A DNA stretch of 16,027 nt from Methanomicrobium sp. (GCA_017553245.1 JAFZMT010000138.1:1-16027), one strand, 5' to 3'. Positions 1 through 6,802 are shown, counted from the stretch's first letter. The notes: generated by a model not told the origin, from the letters alone. Program-made: numbers and translations.

Positions 1-1064
1 GCGGTCAGCGAAGCAAGCTCCATATTGAGATTGGAACGATCTATCGAGAGATTTCTGATATCGTCAGTCAGTTCGCCGATCTTCGTCTCCGTCCTCTTCA
101 GATCGCCGAAGAGCTTGTCAATCTGCTCCTTTTTATCCGCTTTTAACTCTTCGAGCCTTGCGATATTCTGCTTTGCAAGAGTTATCTTTCCCTTGGACTC
201 CTCAATCGCGGCTAAGAGTGCGCGGTATTCCTCCCCGCTCTTGGCGTTAATCTCGGCATCGAGGGAGGAGATCTCGTTCTTTAAGTTCTCTATCTTCTCT
301 TCGACGGTCTTTCGCTCACCCCTAAGTTTTGCGAGTTTTGCCTCCTGATCAGCCTCAAGAGTGGCGATTCCGAGAAGTTCCGCCTCGCAGTCGCGGAGTT
401 TTGCGGCGGAGAGACAGCTGTTATAGTATTCGAGTTTTGCCGAGAGTTCTTTGTATTTTTCAGCCTGCGCCTTCTCGTTTTCAAGTTCTGAAAGGCGTTT
501 TTCAAGTTCGGCAAGCAGGAGTTCCTCCCTCTCGATTCTGTCGCGGACAATCTCAAGCTCGGATAAGGACTGCTCTTTCTTCTTGTCAAACTCGGAGACG
601 CCGGCAATCTCGTCGATTATCTTGCGGCGTTCGCCGTCGCTCATCTCGATGATGCGGGTAATGTCGCCCTGCATCACCACATTGTAGCCTTCGGATTTGA
701 TTCCGAATTTGGCGAGATACTCGACAACATCGCTCTGCTTGCACGGGCGGTCATTGATATAGTTGTAACTGTAATAGCCGTTTGGCGTTCTCTTTATTCT
801 GCGGCGGATTTTGGTATTGTCCGAGAATGTGATGGATACCTCGGCGGAATTGCGGTTTGTGTTGAGGTTAATAAGGTCGGTGAGTTTCTCGGCTCTGAGA
901 CCGCGTGCGCCCGAAAGCGCCAGACAAAAAAGGATACTGTCGATTATATTGCTCTTTCCCGAACCGTTGGGTCCCGAGACTACGGTAAATCCTTCACAGA
1001 AAGGAATTTTGGTTTTTTTGCCAAAAGACTTGAAATTATCTATTTCGAGTTCGGTTATATACAC
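1..1064 (-). CDS. smc: SMC chromosome segregation/condensation ATPase, N-terminal part (runs off the window)
   Basis: Structural maintenance of chromosomes ATPase, which holds and compacts DNA in the nucleoid. I translated the reverse strand by hand from a GTG at 1064-1062. The protein begins VYITELEIDNFKSFGKK, the usual archaeal SMC start. Walker A GPNGSGKS is at residues 31-38 and the Q-loop glutamine is Q132 in NVVMQGDIT. The conserved stretch IIDEIAGVSEFDKKK follows, and from about residue 170 to the edge the sequence is long charged heptad coiled coil. About 354 residues are present; the hinge, second coil and Walker B/signature half lie beyond position 1. An in-frame TGA lies 21 bases before the GTG and no other start fits between them, so the start is firm; GGGGA lies about 10 bases upstream. 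The upstream same-strand gene is the coiled-coil protein at 1250-1849. No frameshift seen. Confidence 0.95.
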   Translation of the reverse strand, partial: MYITELEIDNFKSFGKKTKIPFCEGFTVVSGPNGSGKSNIIDSILFCLALSGARGLRAEKLTDLINLNTNRNSAEVSITFSDNTKIRRRIKRTPNGYYSYNYINDRPCKQSDVVEYLAKFGIKSEGYNVVMQGDITRIIEMSDGERRKIIDEIAGVSEFDKKKEQSLSELEIVRDRIEREELLLAELEKRLSELENEKAQAEKYKELSAKLEYYNSCLSAAKLRDCEAELLGIATLEADQEAKLAKLRGERKTVEEKIENLKNEISSLDAEINAKSGEEYRALLAAIEESKGKITLAKQNIARLEELKADKKEQIDKLFGDLKRTETKIGELTDDIRNLSIDRSNLNMELASLT

Positions 1065-1079
1065 TTGACAGTCTTCCCC

Positions 1080-1106
1080 GCATCAGTTGTGCCTGCATCA
1101 GTTGTG
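1080..1106. repeat. Two direct copies of GCATCAGTTGTG just before smc
   Basis: GCATCAGTTGTG occurs at 1080-1091 and again at 1095-1106, period 15. The pair sits directly upstream of the smc Shine-Dalgarno, so on the transcribed strand it reads as two CACAACTGATGC copies in the leader. It may be a simple tandem duplication or a regulator site; nothing in the sequence decides between these. Confidence 0.7.
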
Positions 1107-1145
1107 TAATCCGTCAAATACACACATCAATATAGGCATCATGAT

Positions 1146-1169
1146 GCGCCGTTGCTTTTGCAACGGTGC
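1146..1169. other. 10-bp hairpin with TTTT loop between the coiled-coil gene and smc
   Basis: GCGCCGTTGC at 1146-1155 pairs with GCAACGGTGC at 1160-1169 around a TTTT loop; one pair is a G-T wobble. It lies in the 185-base gap between two same-strand (minus) genes. In the direction of transcription it is not followed by a T run, so a terminator role is doubtful. It could be an mRNA processing or leader structure upstream of smc. Confidence 0.6.
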
Positions 1170-1249
1170 ACCCGGATGTTTTGCTTTTTTCGCAGATTAT
1201 TCGTTATTTGAGTTTGGTTGCGACTTCGGTTTCGGCTTCAATCGAGACT

Positions 1250-1849
1250 TCAGTTGCGCCTTCTCTTGACCTCAACGGCGTCATCGTCGTCGGCGTAGAT
1301 GAGCGGTTTTCTGTCAGGCTCGCGACCTCCGCTTACACGCGGCTGTCTGGCGGAGGCGCGGTGATCGGCAACGATCATGTCCTCGCCGAACTTCTCCTCG
1401 CGCTTCATGGTGCCGTCGGGCTGGATGATAAGAACCTCGTTGTCCTTCTTCTCTTCCACGATTTCCTGAACGGGAGCTGCGGGCGCACTGCGTGCCTTCT
1501 CTGCCGACCTGCGTTCCGCGGCAACCCTCGGCGACTCCACTACGGGATAGTCGCGTCCCTTGTCCGACTTCTCTGAGACAACCGTCCTTCTGTCAACAGG
1601 CTCATCCTCAACCGCTTTGGCGAGTTTCTGAACCCATGCCTTAAGGTCGAGCATCTCGGCGGTAAGTCCGCGGACAAGCCCTTCAATCTCTTTAACCTCG
1701 CGTTCCAGCTTGATTATCCTCTCTTCACTGACAGGATTGCTGGCATTGTAGTTGTGTATATTTTCTCTCAGCATCTGAATCTCCCTTTCCTTCTCCTGAA
1801 CGATATGTTCAAGATCTCTTAGTTTTGCATCGCTGTTTACGGTATCCAT
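1250..1849 (-). CDS. Coiled-coil protein of unknown function upstream of smc
   Basis: I do not recognise a named family. The 199-residue product has a highly charged coiled coil at about residues 9-80, a long polar, Ala/Arg/Glu-rich and probably disordered middle (about 82-135), a more conserved-looking segment (VLIIQPDGTMKREEKFGEDM, about 139-158), and an acidic-then-basic tail (ADDDD, then KRRRN). No signal peptide or membrane segment, so it is probably cytoplasmic. I chose the ATG at 1849 because GGGGAT sits about 4-7 bases before it; a TTG at 1876 in the same frame would add nine residues and lies within the palindromic leader. It is transcribed toward smc, which suggests, but does not show, a link to SMC or the nucleoid. 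An open reading stretch in another frame continues past the stop (to 1204). Confidence 0.8.
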   Translation of the reverse strand: MDTVNSDAKLRDLEHIVQEKEREIQMLRENIHNYNASNPVSEERIIKLEREVKEIEGLVRGLTAEMLDLKAWVQKLAKAVEDEPVDRRTVVSEKSDKGRDYPVVESPRVAAERRSAEKARSAPAAPVQEIVEEKKDNEVLIIQPDGTMKREEKFGEDMIVADHRASARQPRVSGGREPDRKPLIYADDDDAVEVKRRRN

Positions 1850-1863
1850 ATTTATCCCCGTTT

Positions 1864-1931
1864 TAAAGATTGGCAAATCCGATATTTGACAATACTGATC
1901 TGCAATACCAATCTTTAATAATATTTTATAT
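1864..1931 (-). promoter_or_regulatory. Promoter and nested inverted repeats of the coiled-coil gene
   Basis: On the minus strand a TATA-like ATATAAAA lies at 1931-1924, predicting transcription start near 1903 and a leader of about 50 bases. Two inverted repeats surround that point. TAAAGATTGG at 1864-1873 pairs exactly with CCAATCTTTA at 1908-1917. TTGGCAAAT at 1870-1878 pairs with ATTTGACAA at 1884-1892 with one mismatch. The layout suggests a repressor site or leader hairpin; the TATA call rests on sequence alone. Confidence 0.45.
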
Positions 1932-2048
1932 GGTTAAACGTGTTTTTAATTGTTTTCAGTCATTTTCTGCCGACCCGCTTTTTTTCACGGCAAAAAGGGC
2001 TCACGGCGCACGGTGAGAGACGGGACGAACCTGTCCGATGATAACTTC

Positions 2049-2057
2049 AATAAAATA
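2049..2057 (+). promoter_or_regulatory. Putative TATA box of glyA-folD
   Basis: AATAAAATA lies with its centre 37 bases before the glyA ATG, which predicts a transcript start near 2079 and a leader of only about 10 bases. No Shine-Dalgarno is visible between it and the ATG, consistent with leaderless or near-leaderless translation. Confidence 0.4.
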
Positions 2058-2089
2058 GTATAACTTCTTAAAAGTCCAAGTTATTTTAC

Positions 2090-3367
2090 ATGTCAGATCT
2101 TGCAAAACATGATCCCGAAATCTTTGCACTTATTGAGAAAGAATACGGACGTCAGGTAAACGGCTTGGAGCTAATCGCATCCGAGAACGTAGTCAGCAAA
2201 TCCGTCCTTGAAGCGGTCGGATCGATTCTCACGAACAAATATGCCGAAGGCTACCCGGGAAAGCGCTACTACGGCGGCTGTGAGTTCCACGACGTCATCG
2301 AAAACCTTGCCCGCGACCGCCTCTGCAAACTCTTCGGCGCAAAACACGCCAACGTTCAGGCGGTATCGGGAAGTCAGGCAAATCAGGAGGTCTACTTCTC
2401 GGTAATGCAGCCGAAAGACAGGATGATGAGTCAGGATCTCTCACAGGGCGGTCACCTCTCGCACGGATCCCCGGTGAACATCACCGGAAAACTCTACGAG
2501 GTCACCCACTACGGCGTTGACAAAGAGACGGAAACTCTCGACTACGCCCGGATTGCCGATCAGGCGCGCCAGATAAAGCCGAAGATGATCGTCTGCGGCG
2601 CCAGCGCATACCCGAGAACAATCGACTTCAAGGCATTCAAGGAGATCGCCGAGGATGTCGGCGCATACTGCACGGCGGATATCGCACATATCGCAGGACT
2701 CGTTGCCGCAGGCGAACACCCCACACCCGTCGGCGTCGTTGATTTCACCACGACAACGACACACAAGACACTCCGCGGTCCCCGCGGCGGCGCAATCATG
2801 ACCACCGACGACGAACTCGGAGTAAAGATCGACAGGTCGGTCTTCCCCGGAACGCAGGGCGGTCCGCTCATGCACGTTATCGCCGGAAAAGCGGTCTGCT
2901 TCAAAGAAGCGCTCTCGCCCGAGTTCAAAGTCTACGCAAAGCAGATCATAAAGAACTCAAAGAAGATGGCGAAAGTCCTCATGGACGAAGGCTTCACCCT
3001 CGTCTCCGGCGGCACCGATAACCACCTCCTTCTCATGAACCTCTCGACAATGAAGGATGCGACAGGCAAGCACATCACGGGTCTTGAAGCCGAAACCTTC
3101 CTCGGACAGGCGGGAATCACAGTCAACAAGAACACGATTCCGTCCGAGAAACTCAGTCCCTTCGTCACCTCGGGTCTCAGAATAGGAACGCCCGCTGTCA
3201 CCTCCCGCGGAATGAAAGAGGATGACATGGAAAAGATTGCGCTGTGGATATCACGCGTCCTCAAGGACGTCGCAAAGGACAGAAACTCAAAGACCGAGAT
3301 AAACGCGGTTAAGAAGGAAGTTACGGAATTCGCGGCAAAGTTCCCGTTATATCCCGAAGTCAACTGA
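2090..3367 (+). CDS. glyA: Serine hydroxymethyltransferase
   Basis: Interconverts serine and glycine with transfer of a one-carbon unit to a reduced pterin (tetrahydrofolate or tetrahydromethanopterin); cytoplasmic PLP enzyme. At 425 residues it is full length. Visible motifs: [13 protein letters not shown] at 51-63; ADIAH at 196-200, with D197 expected to bind the PLP ring nitrogen; the PLP lysine K226 in [11 protein letters not shown] (224-234); and GTQGGPL at 254-260. The ATG at 2090 gives the family N-terminus ([11 protein letters not shown], then GLELIASEN). folD follows after 26 bases, so the two are probably one transcript. Established background: in Methanosarcina barkeri, GlyA and FolD were reported to be tetrahydrofolate-specific, while other methanogens use tetrahydromethanopterin with GlyA. 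The pairing with folD here favours folate, as inference. Confidence 0.97.
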   Translation: MSDLAKHDPEIFALIEKEYGRQVNGLELIASENVVSKSVLEAVGSILTNKYAEGYPGKRYYGGCEFHDVIENLARDRLCKLFGAKHANVQAVSGSQANQEVYFSVMQPKDRMMSQDLSQGGHLSHGSPVNITGKLYEVTHYGVDKETETLDYARIADQARQIKPKMIVCGASAYPRTIDFKAFKEIAEDVGAYCTADIAHIAGLVAAGEHPTPVGVVDFTTTTTHKTLRGPRGGAIMTTDDELGVKIDRSVFPGTQGGPLMHVIAGKAVCFKEALSPEFKVYAKQIIKNSKKMAKVLMDEGFTLVSGGTDNHLLLMNLSTMKDATGKHITGLEAETFLGQAGITVNKNTIPSEKLSPFVTSGLRIGTPAVTSRGMKEDDMEKIALWISRVLKDVAKDRNSKTEINAVKKEVTEFAAKFPLYPEVN

Positions 3368-3393
3368 AGTTAACCGAAAACAGATACGATATC

Positions 3394-4230
3394 ATGATAA
3401 TCGACGGAAAAGCAGTCTCCGAAAAGATTCTGGAGAAGGTATCCAAAGAGGTTGCCGAATCGGGTCTTAAACCCTGTCTGGCAACCGTCATCGTGGGCGA
3501 CGACCCCGCCTCACAGATGTATGTCAGAATGAAGCACAAGGCATGCGACAGGGTAGGAATAAAGTCCGTCGGCGTCGTCCTGCCCGGGACTTCGACCACG
3601 GATGAGGTCAGAAACGCGGTTGCAAAGCTCAACGCCGATGACTCGATTCACGGAATCCTCGTCCAGCTGCCGCTTCCGAAAGGCATCGACACCGAGGCGG
3701 TCATTGAGTCGGTATCGCCGGAGAAGGACGTCGACGGTTTCCACCCCTACAATGTCGGTCAGCTCTTCAGCGGCAGACCGGAGTTTGTCCCCTGCACGCC
3801 CGGGGGCATCATGACCCTGCTTGCGGAATACAAAATCGAGACAAAAGGCAAAAAAGCCGTTGTCGTGGGGCGCTCCGTGGATGTAGGAAGACCGATGGCG
3901 GCTCTGATGATAAACGCGGACGCTACCGTCACGGTCTGCCACTCCAAGACCGGGAATCTTGCCGATGAGATGAGAAAGGCTGACATTCTCATAAGCGCAA
4001 TCGGCAGGGCGAAGTTCGTTAAGCCCGACATGGTTAAGGAGGGCGCGGTTTTAATCGACGTCGGCATCAATCAGGACGAAAACGGCAAGCTCTGCGGAGA
4101 TGCCGACTTCGAAGCCGTAAAGGACAAAGTAAGTGCAATCACACCCGTGCCGGGCGGCGTCGGACCCATGACGATTGCCACCCTCATGCAGAATACCCTG
4201 AAAGCGGCACGCATTCTCTCAAAAAACTGA
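3394..4230 (+). CDS. folD: Bifunctional methylene-THF dehydrogenase / methenyl-THF cyclohydrolase
   Basis: Oxidises methylene-tetrahydrofolate to methenyl-tetrahydrofolate with NAD(P)+ and hydrolyses that to 10-formyl-tetrahydrofolate, the formyl donor form for biosynthesis. The 278 residues match the family's usual length. Conserved features: Y43 and the cyclohydrolase lysine K47 in [13 protein letters not shown]91 in [10 protein letters not shown]114 in KDVDGFHP; the nucleotide-binding segment GRSVDVGRP at 159-167; CHSKT at 182-186; and [10 protein letters not shown] at 251-260. One small oddity is SVD at 161-163, where the bacterial motif usually reads SNI. The ATG at 3394 gives the expected N-terminus ([12 protein letters not shown]); no strong Shine-Dalgarno precedes it. 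It is the second gene after glyA, and the C1 unit made by GlyA is its substrate. Confidence 0.97.
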   Translation: MIIDGKAVSEKILEKVSKEVAESGLKPCLATVIVGDDPASQMYVRMKHKACDRVGIKSVGVVLPGTSTTDEVRNAVAKLNADDSIHGILVQLPLPKGIDTEAVIESVSPEKDVDGFHPYNVGQLFSGRPEFVPCTPGGIMTLLAEYKIETKGKKAVVVGRSVDVGRPMAALMINADATVTVCHSKTGNLADEMRKADILISAIGRAKFVKPDMVKEGAVLIDVGINQDENGKLCGDADFEAVKDKVSAITPVPGGVGPMTIATLMQNTLKAARILSKN

Positions 4231-4239
4231 AATATCAAC

Positions 4240-4268
4240 CACAAATCAAACACAAATCAAACACAAAA
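4240..4268. repeat. Tandem 11-bp repeat after folD
   Basis: CACAAATCAAA occurs at 4240-4250 and 4251-4261, followed by a partial third copy (CACAAAA, 4262-4268). It starts 10 bases after the folD stop and directly precedes the T run at 4275-4281. Confidence 0.75.
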
Positions 4269-4274
4269 TAATTC

Positions 4275-4281
4275 TTTTTTT
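4275..4281 (+). terminator. T-run terminator of glyA-folD
   Basis: Seven T residues at 4275-4281, 45 bases after the folD stop and before the next promoter. Oligo-T tracts without a required hairpin are typical archaeal transcription termination sites. Confidence 0.5.
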
Positions 4282-4312
4282 CAGCCATCTTCGCAATTCC
4301 TGAACCCTTACG

Positions 4313-4339
4313 GGTATTCCCGACATTCGGGGCAATACC
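4313..4339. promoter_or_regulatory. Strong imperfect palindrome upstream of the DHPS-like gene
   Basis: GGTATT at 4313-4318 pairs with AATACC at 4334-4339, and CCCGA at 4319-4323 pairs with TCGGG at 4327-4331, leaving a CAT loop and a two-base GC bulge. That is an 11-bp stem about 24 bases upstream of the putative TATA box of the next gene. It may be an operator, or a 3' hairpin of the folD transcript if that reads through the T run. Confidence 0.5.
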
Positions 4340-4362
4340 GATATTCCGCGGCATTCCGATAA

Positions 4363-4370
4363 TTTATAAA
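4363..4370 (+). promoter_or_regulatory. Putative TATA box of the DHPS-like gene
   Basis: TTTATAAA has its centre 29 bases before the ATG at 4395. That spacing predicts a leader of only a few bases. The nearest GGGGA (4375-4379) is too far from the ATG for a usual Shine-Dalgarno. Confidence 0.5.
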
Positions 4371-4394
4371 ATGCGGGGAACATACCACTAAAAC

Positions 4395-5207
4395 ATGCAG
4401 GAATGCAGAATCGGTAATCTTGAAGTGGGCGGAGATGCGCCGGTAAGGCTCATGGGAATCATCAATTGCAGTCCCGAATCTTTCTTCTCGGGATCATACG
4501 TGCCCGTCGGCAGTATCTACGACGAGGCATGCGGTTTCATGGATGCGGGCGCGGACATGATAGATCTGGGTGCGAGGAGCACAGCCCCCAATTCGCGCGT
4601 AATTACCGAAGCCGAGGAGATTGAGCGCCTTAATGCCGCTCTTAAGGAACTCTCGGGAAGCGGCATTCCCGTTTCCGTGGATACCATGTATCCGCAGGTT
4701 CTTGCCGAATGCTTAAAGCACGACATCGACTGCATCAACGACATCCACGGACTCTGCAATACCGAATACGGTAAAATCGCCGGCGACAGCGGTCTGCCCG
4801 CAATTCTGATGGCGACTTACAGCATCCCGGGCGATCCCGCGGGCTTTGACTCGGTCATGGGCGCACTTGAGATCGTCCTCGAAAGAGCGGAGCTTTTCGG
4901 CATCGACAATCTCATTCTCGACCCCGCCATCGGAAAATGGACGCCGGAGCGCACCGTCGAGGATGACTGGGAACTCTGCCGCCGTTTTGACGAGTTCGCG
5001 GTCTTTGAGCGACCGCTTCTTGCCGCTGTCTCAAGAAAGACCTTCATCGGCGGACTTCTCGACAAAAAAACCGAGGACAGGCTCTACGGAACGCTTGCGG
5101 TCACTTACGACCTTCTGAAGAAGGGCGCATCCGTTGTCCGTGCGCACGATATCGAGGCAACCCGCGACCTCATAGACGTATTCGAAAAAATAGAGCGCCG
5201 CGGATAA
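4395..5207 (+). CDS. folP: Dihydropteroate synthase-like protein
   Basis: Family reaction: joins 6-hydroxymethyl-dihydropterin diphosphate to p-aminobenzoate (folate), or to an aminobenzene riboside in the methanopterin pathway. The 270-residue length is that of stand-alone bacterial FolP. Motifs in order: MGIINCSPESFF (20-31, with N24), MIDLGARSTAP (55-65, with D57), SVDT (94-97), IND (114-116), LDPAIGKW (175-182), SRKTFIG (213-219, with K215) and VRAHDI (248-253, with R249 and H251). Deviations from classical FolP: STAP instead of STRP in loop 2, LMATYSIPG instead of the LMHMxGxP loop, and no DPGxGFGK. These touch the substrate side, so the second substrate is open. It follows glyA-folD on the same strand but with its own TATA box. 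The symbol is by family resemblance only. Confidence 0.85.
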   Translation: MQECRIGNLEVGGDAPVRLMGIINCSPESFFSGSYVPVGSIYDEACGFMDAGADMIDLGARSTAPNSRVITEAEEIERLNAALKELSGSGIPVSVDTMYPQVLAECLKHDIDCINDIHGLCNTEYGKIAGDSGLPAILMATYSIPGDPAGFDSVMGALEIVLERAELFGIDNLILDPAIGKWTPERTVEDDWELCRRFDEFAVFERPLLAAVSRKTFIGGLLDKKTEDRLYGTLAVTYDLLKKGASVVRAHDIEATRDLIDVFEKIERRG

Positions 5208-5215
5208 AAATATCG

Positions 5216-5330
5216 ATTAAAAGATATCAATACCGAATTAAAAGATATCAGTAACGGATTAAAAGATATCAACACAGGGATTATACGATATCAGTACCGG
5301 ATTATAAGATATCATATTTTTTGCGATATC
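5216..5330. repeat. Tandem array of five 21-22 bp units with GATATC cores, upstream of cofE
   Basis: Units begin ATTAAAAGATATC or ATTATAAGATATC and end in variants of AGTACCGG. They lie at 5216-5236, 5237-5257, 5258-5279, 5280-5300 and 5301-5321. The palindromic GATATC cores start at 5223, 5244, 5265, 5287 and 5308, spaced 21, 21, 22 and 21 bases, about two helical turns. A sixth core at 5325-5330 lacks the full unit. The array fills most of the gap between the DHPS-like gene and cofE; its last unit carries the TATA-like ATTATAAG (5301-5308). This looks like a cooperative regulator array, though a neutral tandem expansion is possible. There are no variable spacers, so it is not CRISPR. Confidence 0.85.
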
Positions 5331-5335
5331 TACGG

Positions 5336-5342
5336 TTTTTTT
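5336..5342 (+). terminator. T runs in the cofE upstream region
   Basis: Seven Ts at 5336-5342, with six Ts at 5317-5322 just before. They could end transcription from the DHPS-like gene (stop at 5207), or sit in the cofE leader if cofE starts from the TATA-like element at 5301. Confidence 0.3.
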
Positions 5343-5397
5343 GTGCTTATCGGGCTGTATCAGAATCTTTTTTCATGAGTAAATCAGATTGAATATT

Positions 5398-6192
5398 ATG
5401 GGCAGTTCGTTTCAGGTTTTTGGAATAAAGACAAAGATTCTCGTCCCGGGCGACGACATCTCACAAATTATCGTCGATAACGCAAAGGCAACCGTTGGTC
5501 TTGGGGGCATCGCCGACGGCGACATCGTAGTCCTCGCCGAAAGCGCTCTTTCGACCACGGAAGGCGGAATCGTCACTCTCTCCGAGGTTACCCCTTCTAA
5601 GAAAGCTCTTGAATACGCGGATAAATATCATATCGACGCCCGTCTCGCCGAAGTTGTCATCTCCGAGAGCGACAGAATCATAGGCGGCATCCCGGGTTTT
5701 CTCCTCTGCCTAAAGAACGGAACCCTCCTCCCCAACGCCGGAATAGACGCCTCGAACGCGCCCGCCGGAAAGGTCGTCAAACTCCCGAAAGACCCCGACG
5801 CCAGCGCAAAGAGGGTCAGAGAAGAGATAATGCGGCTGACGGGGAAAAAGACGGGCGTGCTTGTCATCGACTCCCGCACCCATGCCATGAGACTCGGATG
5901 CAGCGGCATTGCGATAGGCTGCTGCGGACTTGACGCAATCACGGACGAACGCGGCAAACGCGACTTATACGGTCACGAACTCGAGGTCACGCGCCGCGCA
6001 ATCGGCGACAATATCGCCTCCGCCGCCGAACTCGTTCTGGGGGAATCGAACGAATGCACGCCTGTGGCAATTGTCCGCGGTCTGTCGCAGTTCCTCTCGG
6101 AGAACTGCGGAATTGAGTCGATTGAGCCTTCGGAGTGCTTATTTATGGGAACGGCGATGAACGCCGACTCTTCCCTTTTCGACAGAAAGTGA
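5398..6192 (+). CDS. cofE: Coenzyme F420-0:L-glutamate ligase
   Basis: GTP-dependent ligase that adds gamma-linked glutamates to F420-0, giving the F420 used by hydrogenases and dehydrogenases of methanogenesis. The 264 residues match archaeal stand-alone CofE (no FMN-reductase fusion as in actinobacterial FbiB). Visible: VFGIKTKILVPGDDI at 7-21; GGIPGFLLCLKNG at 96-108; the metal/substrate segment NAGIDASN at 113-120; VIDSRTHAMRLG at 156-167, corresponding to the DxxGRxxRxG region of other CofE proteins; and GIAIGCCGLDAI at 170-181. I chose the ATG at 5398; a TTG at 5389 would add three residues, and neither has a clear Shine-Dalgarno. The last 54 bases overlap the 3' end of cofC on the other strand. 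The GATATC array lies in its upstream region. Confidence 0.95.
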   Translation: MGSSFQVFGIKTKILVPGDDISQIIVDNAKATVGLGGIADGDIVVLAESALSTTEGGIVTLSEVTPSKKALEYADKYHIDARLAEVVISESDRIIGGIPGFLLCLKNGTLLPNAGIDASNAPAGKVVKLPKDPDASAKRVREEIMRLTGKKTGVLVIDSRTHAMRLGCSGIAIGCCGLDAITDERGKRDLYGHELEVTRRAIGDNIASAAELVLGESNECTPVAIVRGLSQFLSENCGIESIEPSECLFMGTAMNADSSLFDRK

Positions 6193-6789
6193 GTAGCCCA
6201 GATCCTCAAGATACTTTTTTGAACGGCTTTTGCCGCCGCCGTGGATGAGAACTTCGGCAAGGTCTTCTTCCTCATCGATATCGGTTGAAAGCCTGAAAGA
6301 ATCGATTACCTCAACGCTCCTGCCGAAACTTTCGGCGACGGCAAGGTGATCGAGGAAACTTGCGCCGTAGAAGTCGGCACGGAACTTCTGCGGATCCTTT
6401 ATGAATATCGAGTTGGTTCCACCGCCGCGTCCGGGTGCGATGGCGATATCGGCGGCGGCAGAGAGCATTTTTCGGACGGCATCGGCGTTTAAGAGCGCGA
6501 TATCGGTCATCATGAGCAGAACCGGCTCGTGAAGGGTTGAAAAATACTTATTCAGTGCCTCGTTGAGACCGAGATCCATAACTACCGTTTCCGCACCCGC
6601 GACACTGTAAGGACGCGTCGAGAGAAGGACGGGACTGCATCCGCCCTCAATGAGCGCATTTACCACGTCGGAGAGCATTGCTGCCGTAAATTCCTCCCTT
6701 TCGGATTCCGAGAGGAGATTGGAGAGACGTGTCTTGGGATTTACGGGTCGGAACGGTATGACTGCCTTTACTGTCGCCTTCACTGTCAT
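6139..6789 (-). CDS. cofC: 2-phospho-L-lactate guanylyltransferase
   Basis: Uses GTP to activate 2-phospho-L-lactate, forming the lactyl-diphospho-guanosine that CofD transfers onto the deazaflavin FO; a step before CofE. At 216 residues it is of normal length. Seen: KAVIPFRPVNPKTRLSNLL (8-26), the nucleotide-binding N-terminus with KTRLS at 19-23; MMTDIALL (93-100), where many relatives have a D-x-P-L pattern; PGRGGGTNSIF (119-129); YGASFLDHL (141-149); and STDIDEEEDL (168-177). The ATG at 6789 gives the expected start; a GTG two codons later is an alternative, and no Shine-Dalgarno is evident. It is convergent with cofE and overlaps it by 54 bases, so the last 17 codons of each gene share DNA. 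Confidence 0.93.
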   Translation of the reverse strand: MTVKATVKAVIPFRPVNPKTRLSNLLSESEREEFTAAMLSDVVNALIEGGCSPVLLSTRPYSVAGAETVVMDLGLNEALNKYFSTLHEPVLLMMTDIALLNADAVRKMLSAAADIAIAPGRGGGTNSIFIKDPQKFRADFYGASFLDHLAVAESFGRSVEVIDSFRLSTDIDEEEDLAEVLIHGGGKSRSKKYLEDLGYSLSVEKGRVGVHRRSHK

Positions 6790-6802
6790 TTGTATGAGAT
6801 TG

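Noticed and set aside
25..687. Plus-strand open frames over the left end (up to 107 codons)
   Set aside because: The minus strand here encodes the SMC coiled coil with clear motifs; the plus frames are low-complexity Ser/Arg-rich shadows.
1146..1169. Intrinsic terminator between the coiled-coil gene and smc
   Set aside because: The hairpin is not followed by Ts in the minus-strand direction; the T-rich stretch lies on its plus-strand side, where no plus-strand gene precedes it.
1166..1576. 136-codon plus-strand open frame opposite the coiled-coil gene
   Set aside because: No recognisable motif and no ribosome site; the minus-strand gene has a Shine-Dalgarno, promoter and coherent coiled coil.
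2441..3363. Several long open frames antisense to glyA (144, 122 and 143 codons)
   Set aside because: They lie fully inside glyA on the opposite strand, have no family resemblance and arise from its codon bias.
5216..5330. CRISPR array
   Set aside because: Units are contiguous at 21-22 bases with no variable spacers and no cas genes nearby; it is a tandem repeat.
5375..5392. Five-codon leader peptide upstream of cofE (MSKSD)
   Set aside because: Too short and without a Shine-Dalgarno or attenuator-like hairpin; no evidence that it is translated.
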